Below are positions 5,850-9,701 of a stretch of DNA of 9,701 nucleotides, in pieces. Positions within the stretch are counted from its first letter, which is position 1. Each line of letters begins with the position of its first letter. The notes under the pieces were generated by a model. It was not told where the DNA came from. It did not search any database and was given only the letters and a program-made list of their open reading frames with translations. Made by a program: the position numbers and the translations under genes. Source of the stretch: Brevundimonas sp. (GTDB lineage: Bacteria > Pseudomonadota > Alphaproteobacteria > Caulobacterales > Caulobacteraceae); the NCBI GenBank assembly GCA_015234495.1, contig JADGMZ010000370.1, positions 1 to 9,701 of the forward strand. Direction: 5' to 3'.

Positions 5850-7064
5850 TCAGTTGGCCTCGATCCCGCCCGCCGAGGCCATCTGCACCCCGCCGGCAGG
5901 CTCGCGGAAATAGCGGTCGATGCCCTCGGCCACGGCGCGCATCAGCCGCCGCCGGGCGCGGCTGTCGTTCAGCAGCCGCTCGTCCTCGGGGTTGGTGATG
6001 AAACCCATCTCCAGCAGCACCGCCGGCACGTCGGGGGCCAGCAGCACAGCCAGGCCGGCGTCGCGGTGACTGCGGCGCAGCAGCGGATGGTCGGCGTTCT
6101 CCAGCTCGCCCAGCAGGGTGCGGGCCAGCCGCGCCGAGCGGTTCTGGGTGGCGCGCTGGGTCATGTCCAGCAGGATGCGGTCCACCGAGGCGTCGCGCCC
6201 CGGCAGGTTCAGGCTGCGCTGCCAGTTGTCGCCGCGGGTGAACTCGCGCACCGCCCGCCCGGCGCCCTGTTCGGACAGGGTGTAGACGCTGGCCCCGCGC
6301 GTGGCCGGGTCGGCCCCGGCGTCGGCGTGCAGGCTGATGAACAGGTCGGCGTCCGCCTGCCGCGCGATGGCCACGCGCCGGTACAGGTCGACATAGGCGT
6401 CGCTGTCGCGGGTCAGGCGGACGCGATAGCGCCCGGTGCGCTCCAGCTCGGCCTTCAGGGTCTGGGCCGCGGCCAGGGTGACGGCGCTCTCGCGCGATTC
6501 CGCGCCCTGGGCCCCCGGGTCCCGCCCGCCGTGGCCGGCGTCGATATAGATCAGCGGCTTCTCCGCCGGTCGCGGCGCGGGACGGCTGTCGGCCCGCCGG
6601 GCCGGGGGCCGGCCGGTGGCCTTCAGGTCGATGACGTAGCGGTAGTGGCCGATCCCGTCGCCCGGGGGCAGCAGGAAGCGGCGCTCGATCTCGGCGCTGG
6701 TCGCCAGGTCCAGCTCGATGCGGGCGCTGGCCCCGGCGCCGGCCACGCGGAAGTCGCGCACCAGCCCGTGACCGTCGCCGTTGCGGCGCTCCGGCGGGGC
6801 CACGCCGGACAGGCTCAGCACCACCTGGCCGTCGTCGCCGGCGCGGATCACCTGGCCGCGGGTGGCGGCGTCCATGTCGATGACCACCCGGGTGCGCTCG
6901 GCGTCCCCGCCGAAGCGGACGCGCAGGATCTCCCCCGCCGCGCCCGACGCCAGCCCGCGTCCCGCCGCCAGCAGGGCGACGGCGAACACAAACAGGCCCA
7001 CGGCGGCGACCAGCCGTTCACGGACGGTCCATGCGGACGGGTTGAGACGCGACACACCGAACAT
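5850..7064 (-). CDS. amiC: N-acetylmuramoyl-L-alanine amidase, AmiC type
   Basis: The zinc amidase cuts the bond between N-acetylmuramic acid and the stem peptide, splitting septal peptidoglycan during cell separation. From ATG 7064 the product has 404 residues. It has a signal peptide with an Arg-containing start and the core LVAAVGLFVFAVALLAA, but no twin-arginine pair. An AMIN domain (about 45-150) is followed by a Pro/Arg linker and an Amidase_3 domain (about 169-388). The zinc and catalytic residues are H178 (DAGHGGRDPG), E193, H246 (SLHAD) and E352 (LLEMGFITN). The segment SVDRILLDMTQRATQNRS fits the regulatory insert of division amidases that LytM factors activate. The open frame reaches GTG 7241, but the extra N-terminus looks non-coding. 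ATG 7100/7097 are alternatives. ATG 7064 was chosen for the signal peptide and the AAGGAAGGTGG upstream. Confidence 0.93.
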   Translation of the reverse strand: MFGVSRLNPSAWTVRERLVAAVGLFVFAVALLAAGRGLASGAAGEILRVRFGGDAERTRVVIDMDAATRGQVIRAGDDGQVVLSLSGVAPPERRNGDGHGLVRDFRVAGAGASARIELDLATSAEIERRFLLPPGDGIGHYRYVIDLKATGRPPARRADSRPAPRPAEKPLIYIDAGHGGRDPGAQGAESRESAVTLAAAQTLKAELERTGRYRVRLTRDSDAYVDLYRRVAIARQADADLFISLHADAGADPATRGASVYTLSEQGAGRAVREFTRGDNWQRSLNLPGRDASVDRILLDMTQRATQNRSARLARTLLGELENADHPLLRRSHRDAGLAVLLAPDVPAVLLEMGFITNPEDERLLNDSRARRRLMRAVAEGIDRYFREPAGGVQMASAGGIEAN

Positions 7065-7171
7065 TCGACCGGGATCCACCTTCCTTGTTGCCCGCATCAT
7101 GCCCGAACGTGGTCGCCAACGGGTTAAGGCGGACACGGCTTCCCAAGCGCTTCCGTCGTCCCTATGCTTGG

Positions 7172-7196
7172 GGGGCTCGCGAACGATCGCGTCCCC
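7172..7196. promoter_or_regulatory. GC-rich imperfect hairpin in the amiC-rne divergent region
   Basis: The stem is GGGG paired with CCCC, then an asymmetric bulge (CT opposite T), then CGCGA paired with TCGCG around an ACGA loop. It has no following T-run, so it is not a standard terminator. It could be an operator-like palindrome or an RNA structure. Function is unknown. Confidence 0.4.
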
Positions 7197-7447
7197 TGCT
7201 CCGCCAGGCCGGGCGCGCCCTCCTCGCGGCGTGACTTTCACCGATCCGAGAACCGGCCGGGCCCGCCCGCCGATTCGACGACCAGGGTCCGGGACGCCCC
7301 TATCGACGGCGCGTCAGGCCCCAGGACCGTACTGAACCTTCATGGGCCACACCGCCTGCGCTCCCTTCCGGTCTGATCTGACCGACCTCGCCACCGGCCT
7401 GCGCCGCGGCGACGGGATCGCGCTCGCGCCGGTCATCAATCCCATTC

Positions 7448-7477
7448 GGCGAGCCGCCTGTTCACCCCCCAGCGGGG
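7448..7477 (+). promoter_or_regulatory. Two small tandem hairpins in the rne leader
   Basis: GGCG-AGC-CGCC (7448-7458) and CCCC-AGC-GGGG (7467-7477) are 4-bp stems with the same AGC loop, 8 nt apart, ending 30 nt before the rne start. They are short and could be chance in GC-rich DNA. A role in rne leader control is speculation. Confidence 0.3.
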
Positions 7478-7507
7478 ATGGCCGAGCGCGCCAGAAAGAA
7501 ATCTTCC

Positions 7508-9701
7508 ATGTCAAAGACCATGTTGATCGACGCCGCCCACGCGGAGGAGACCCGCGTCGCGATCGTCGAGGGCCGTCAGATCGAGGAATTCGACTTTGAA
7601 TCCCGCTCGAAGCGCCAGCTTCGGGGCAACATCTATCTCGCCAAGGTCACCCGCGTAGAGCCCAGCCTGCAGGCCGCCTTCGTCGAGTACGGCGGCAACC
7701 GCCACGGCTTCCTGGCCTTCAACGAAATCCATCCGGACTACTACCAGATTCCGGTCGCCGACCGCGAAGCCATCATGGCCGAAGCCCCGTCGGACGACGA
7801 GGAGCATGACGACCTCGGCCGCGAAAGCGCCGACGACGAGCATGAAGGCGGCATGGCCGAGGAAGAGCGCCTCAAGCGCCGCCTGATGCGCCGTTACAAG
7901 ATCCAGGACGTCATCAAGCGCCGTCAGGTCATGCTGGTCCAGGTCGTCAAGGACGAGCGCGGCGGCAAGGGCGCGGCCCTGACCACCTGGCTGTCGCTGG
8001 CCGGCCGCTACTGCGTGCTGATGCCCAACACCGGCAAGGGCGGCGGCATTTCCCGCAAGATCACCCAGGCCACCGACCGCAAGCGGCTCAAGGCCGCCGC
8101 CGCCTCTCTGGACGTGCCGCACGGCATGGGCCTGATCATCCGCACCGCCGGCGCCAAGCGCACCAAGGCCGAGATCAAGCGCGACTACGAATATCTGCTT
8201 CGCCTGTGGGAGACGATCCGCGAGACCACCCTCGCCTCGAACGCCCCCTCGCTGATCTATGAGGAGGAAAACCTCGTCCGCCGCGCCGTCCGCGACATGT
8301 TCGACAAGGATTTCGACGGCATCCAGGTCGAGGGCGTCGAGGGCTTCAAGGAGGCGCGCGACTTCATGCGGGTGCTGATGCCCTCGCAGTCGAGGAAGGT
8401 GCACCTCTACCAGGGCGCGCGCCCGCTGTTCGCCTCCAACGGCATCGAGGAGATGCTGACCCAGATTCACCAGCCGACCGTGCCGCTGAAGTCGGGCGGC
8501 TATCTGGTCATCAACCAGACCGAGGCCCTGGTCGCCATCGACGTCAATTCCGGCCGCGCCACCAAGGAGCGCAACGTCGAGGCCACCGCCTTCAAGACCA
8601 ATATGGAAGCCGCCGTCGAGGCCGCCCGCCAGCTGCGCCTGCGCGACCTCGCCGGCCTGATCGTCATCGACTTCATCGACATGGATGAGTCGAAGAACAA
8701 CCGCGCCGTCGAAAAGGCGCTGAAGGACGCCCTGGCCAGAGACCGCGCCCGCATCCAGATGGGCCGCATCTCCGGCTTCGGCCTGATGGAGATCAGCCGC
8801 CAGCGCCGCCGCCTCGGCGTCATCGAGGGCGCCACCGAGGTCTGCCCGCACTGCCAGGGCGCCGGACGCATCCGCTCGGCCGAAAGCGCCGCCCTGATGA
8901 CCCTGCGCGGCGTCGACATCGAGGCCGGACGCAACGGCGCCGGTTCGGTCAACCTGCGCGTCTGCACCGCCGTGGCCCTCTACATCCTCAACCACAAGCG
9001 CGACTACCTGCAGCGCCTGCTGACCCAGCGCGGCCTCGCCGTCATCATCCAGATCGACGACAGCCTGGCCCAGGGCGAGCACGCCATCGAGCGCACCGAG
9101 ACCAATGAGGACTTCACCCCGCCGGACGGCGTCGAGGCCTTCGTCGATCTCGAGGACGATTTCGACGACAGCGCCTGGGCCGAGGACGAGATCGACGACG
9201 ACGAGACCCTCGACGACGAGGACGAGGACGATCTCGACCGCGAGGACGCCGACGACGACGAGCCGCGCGAACGGGCCGAACGGTCCGAGAACGGCCGCGG
9301 TCGCGGTCGCCGCCGGCGCGGCGGCCGTCGCGAGGACGGCGAAGCTCCGGCCGGCGACGACGCCCCCGCCCTGGCCGACGATGACGACAGCGAGGCCGGA
9401 CGCCGCCGTCGGCGCGGCCGCCGTGGCGGACGCCGCATCCGCGAAGAGGGCGGCGATCGCGACGCCTTCTTCTGGGTCCGCGGCCGCACGCCGTCGCTGG
9501 ACGATCCCTACGTCTGGTTCGATCCGATCAACCCCGCCGCCGCCGCGCCGCGCGCCGCGCCCGCGGCCGAGGGCGAGGAGCCGCGCCGCGATCGCGTCGA
9601 GATCGAAGGCGCCGAAGGGGGCGAGCGGACCGGCCGTTCGCGTCGCCGCCGTGGCCGCGGCCGGGGTCGGGACCGTGGCGGCGACGCCGGCTCGAGCCAG
9701 G
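7508..9701 (+). CDS. rne: Ribonuclease E, 3' end missing
   Basis: The first 731 codons of RNase E are present, open to the right edge. The enzyme is the essential endoribonuclease that starts mRNA decay, processes rRNA and tRNA, and scaffolds the RNA degradosome. MSKTMLIDAAHAEETRVAIVEG aligns with the E. coli start. A purine-rich AGAAAGAAA lies 6 nt before ATG 7508. The S1 domain begins near 36-75, is interrupted by an acidic insert (about 84-120, DDEEHDDLGRESADDEHEGG) typical of alphaproteobacteria, and resumes at about 133-172. The 5'-end sensor is R212-T213 (IIRTAG). Catalytic Mg-binding residues are D345 (VAIDVNSGR) and D388 (IVIDFIDM), with the same 43-residue spacing as E. coli D303/D346. 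The Zn-link is C446-P-H-C449. From about 545 the tail is disordered: an acidic block (547-585), then Arg-rich patches (about 597-608, 631-643, 711-722). The gene is divergent from amiC. Confidence 0.97.
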   Translation, partial: MSKTMLIDAAHAEETRVAIVEGRQIEEFDFESRSKRQLRGNIYLAKVTRVEPSLQAAFVEYGGNRHGFLAFNEIHPDYYQIPVADREAIMAEAPSDDEEHDDLGRESADDEHEGGMAEEERLKRRLMRRYKIQDVIKRRQVMLVQVVKDERGGKGAALTTWLSLAGRYCVLMPNTGKGGGISRKITQATDRKRLKAAAASLDVPHGMGLIIRTAGAKRTKAEIKRDYEYLLRLWETIRETTLASNAPSLIYEEENLVRRAVRDMFDKDFDGIQVEGVEGFKEARDFMRVLMPSQSRKVHLYQGARPLFASNGIEEMLTQIHQPTVPLKSGGYLVINQTEALVAIDVNSGRATKERNVEATAFKTNMEAAVEAARQLRLRDLAGLIVIDFIDMDESKNNRAVEKALKDALARDRARIQMGRISGFGLMEISRQRRRLGVIEGATEVCPHCQGAGRIRSAESAALMTLRGVDIEAGRNGAGSVNLRVCTAVALYILNHKRDYLQRLLTQRGLAVIIQIDDSLAQGEHAIERTETNEDFTPPDGVEAFVDLEDDFDDSAWAEDEIDDDETLDDEDEDDLDREDADDDEPRERAERSENGRGRGRRRRGGRREDGEAPAGDDAPALADDDDSEAGRRRRRGRRGGRRIREEGGDRDAFFWVRGRTPSLDDPYVWFDPINPAAAAPRAAPAAEGEEPRRDRVEIEGAEGGERTGRSRRRRGRGRGRDRGGDAGSSQ

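Larger units (their letters stand above)
7065..7507. other. Divergent intergenic region between amiC and rne, with rne leader
   Basis: Promoters for amiC (leftward) and rne (rightward) must lie here, but I could not identify a convincing -35/-10 pair on either strand. Open frames in this stretch, including one from ATG 7342 that overlaps the rne start in another frame, lack supporting features and are judged non-coding. Visible structure comprises a hairpin at 7172-7196, a small inverted repeat CGGTC-TGATCT-GACCG at 7369-7384, and two mini-hairpins just before rne (7448-7477). The distance leaves room for a long rne 5' leader, as in E. coli, where the leader mediates autoregulation. Confidence 0.6.

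Noticed and set aside
7122..7127. TTAACC on the - strand upstream of amiC as a CtrA half site
   Set aside because: A single 6-mer without the second TTAA half at the usual spacing. Not enough to claim cell-cycle control.
7065..7241. N-terminal extension of amiC to GTG 7241
   Set aside because: The added 59 residues look like translated non-coding DNA and would bury the signal peptide. No good ribosome binding site precedes GTG 7241.
7342..7599. 85-codon frame upstream of and overlapping the rne start
   Set aside because: No ribosome binding site and no recognisable features. It overlaps the well supported rne start in another frame.
7511..9082. A 523-codon open frame on the - strand opposite rne
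   Set aside because: Low-complexity Asp/Gly/Val-rich translation with no motifs. It mirrors the codons of RNase E, whose catalytic residues are all present on the + strand.
1..9701. Defence island, CRISPR, prophage or other exotic gene system
   Set aside because: Every substantial gene is a recognisable chromosomal cell-wall or housekeeping gene. No integrase, transposase, tRNA or array-like spacing was seen.

Overview
The window is GC-rich chromosomal DNA of an alphaproteobacterium, most likely from the Caulobacterales (Caulobacter/Brevundimonas type). The grounds are the base composition, the character of the proteins, and a gene neighbourhood (rne / amiC / mrcA / prfB / bactofilin / M23 peptidase) that I recall from Caulobacter relatives. 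The assignment is inference, not a database result. I see no phage, plasmid, CRISPR, tRNA or rRNA signature.

Layout. At the left edge the + strand carries the 3' part of an M23 (LytM-type) peptidoglycan endopeptidase gene. It overlaps by 17 nt a TTG-started bactofilin gene (622-1167). A palindromic repeat with GCTAGTG heptads at its ends fills the gap between the converging bactofilin and prfB genes. Four genes then lie on the - strand. In transcription order they are amiC (N-acetylmuramoyl-L-alanine amidase, start near 7064), exoX (DEDDh 3'-5' exonuclease, 5793-5080), mrcA (bifunctional PBP1a, 5024-2598) and prfB (release factor 2, 2446-1324). A second copy of the repeat lies between mrcA and prfB. 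A non-coding stretch of about 440 bp separates amiC from the divergent rne gene (RNase E, + strand from 7508), which runs off the right edge.

How the genes work together. M23 peptidase, bactofilin, AmiC and PBP1a all build or remodel peptidoglycan. The bactofilin is the cytoskeletal scaffold, the M23 enzyme and AmiC cut, and PBP1a synthesises. RF2 (translation termination), ExoX (DNA repair) and RNase E (RNA decay) are housekeeping genes. amiC-exoX-mrcA-prfB could form one transcription unit, with gaps of 56, 55 and 151 nt.

Most informative details. prfB is read through a programmed +1 frameshift: AGGAGG, 3 nt, then CTT TGA C. Its first 23 codons are therefore in a different frame from the rest. 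A perfect 10-bp inverted repeat lies directly upstream of that site. The two heptad-ended elements sit directly at the stop codons of prfB and mrcA, in the same orientation. I found no convincing new multi-gene system. The repeats and the prfB hairpin are the best candidates for something not already described.
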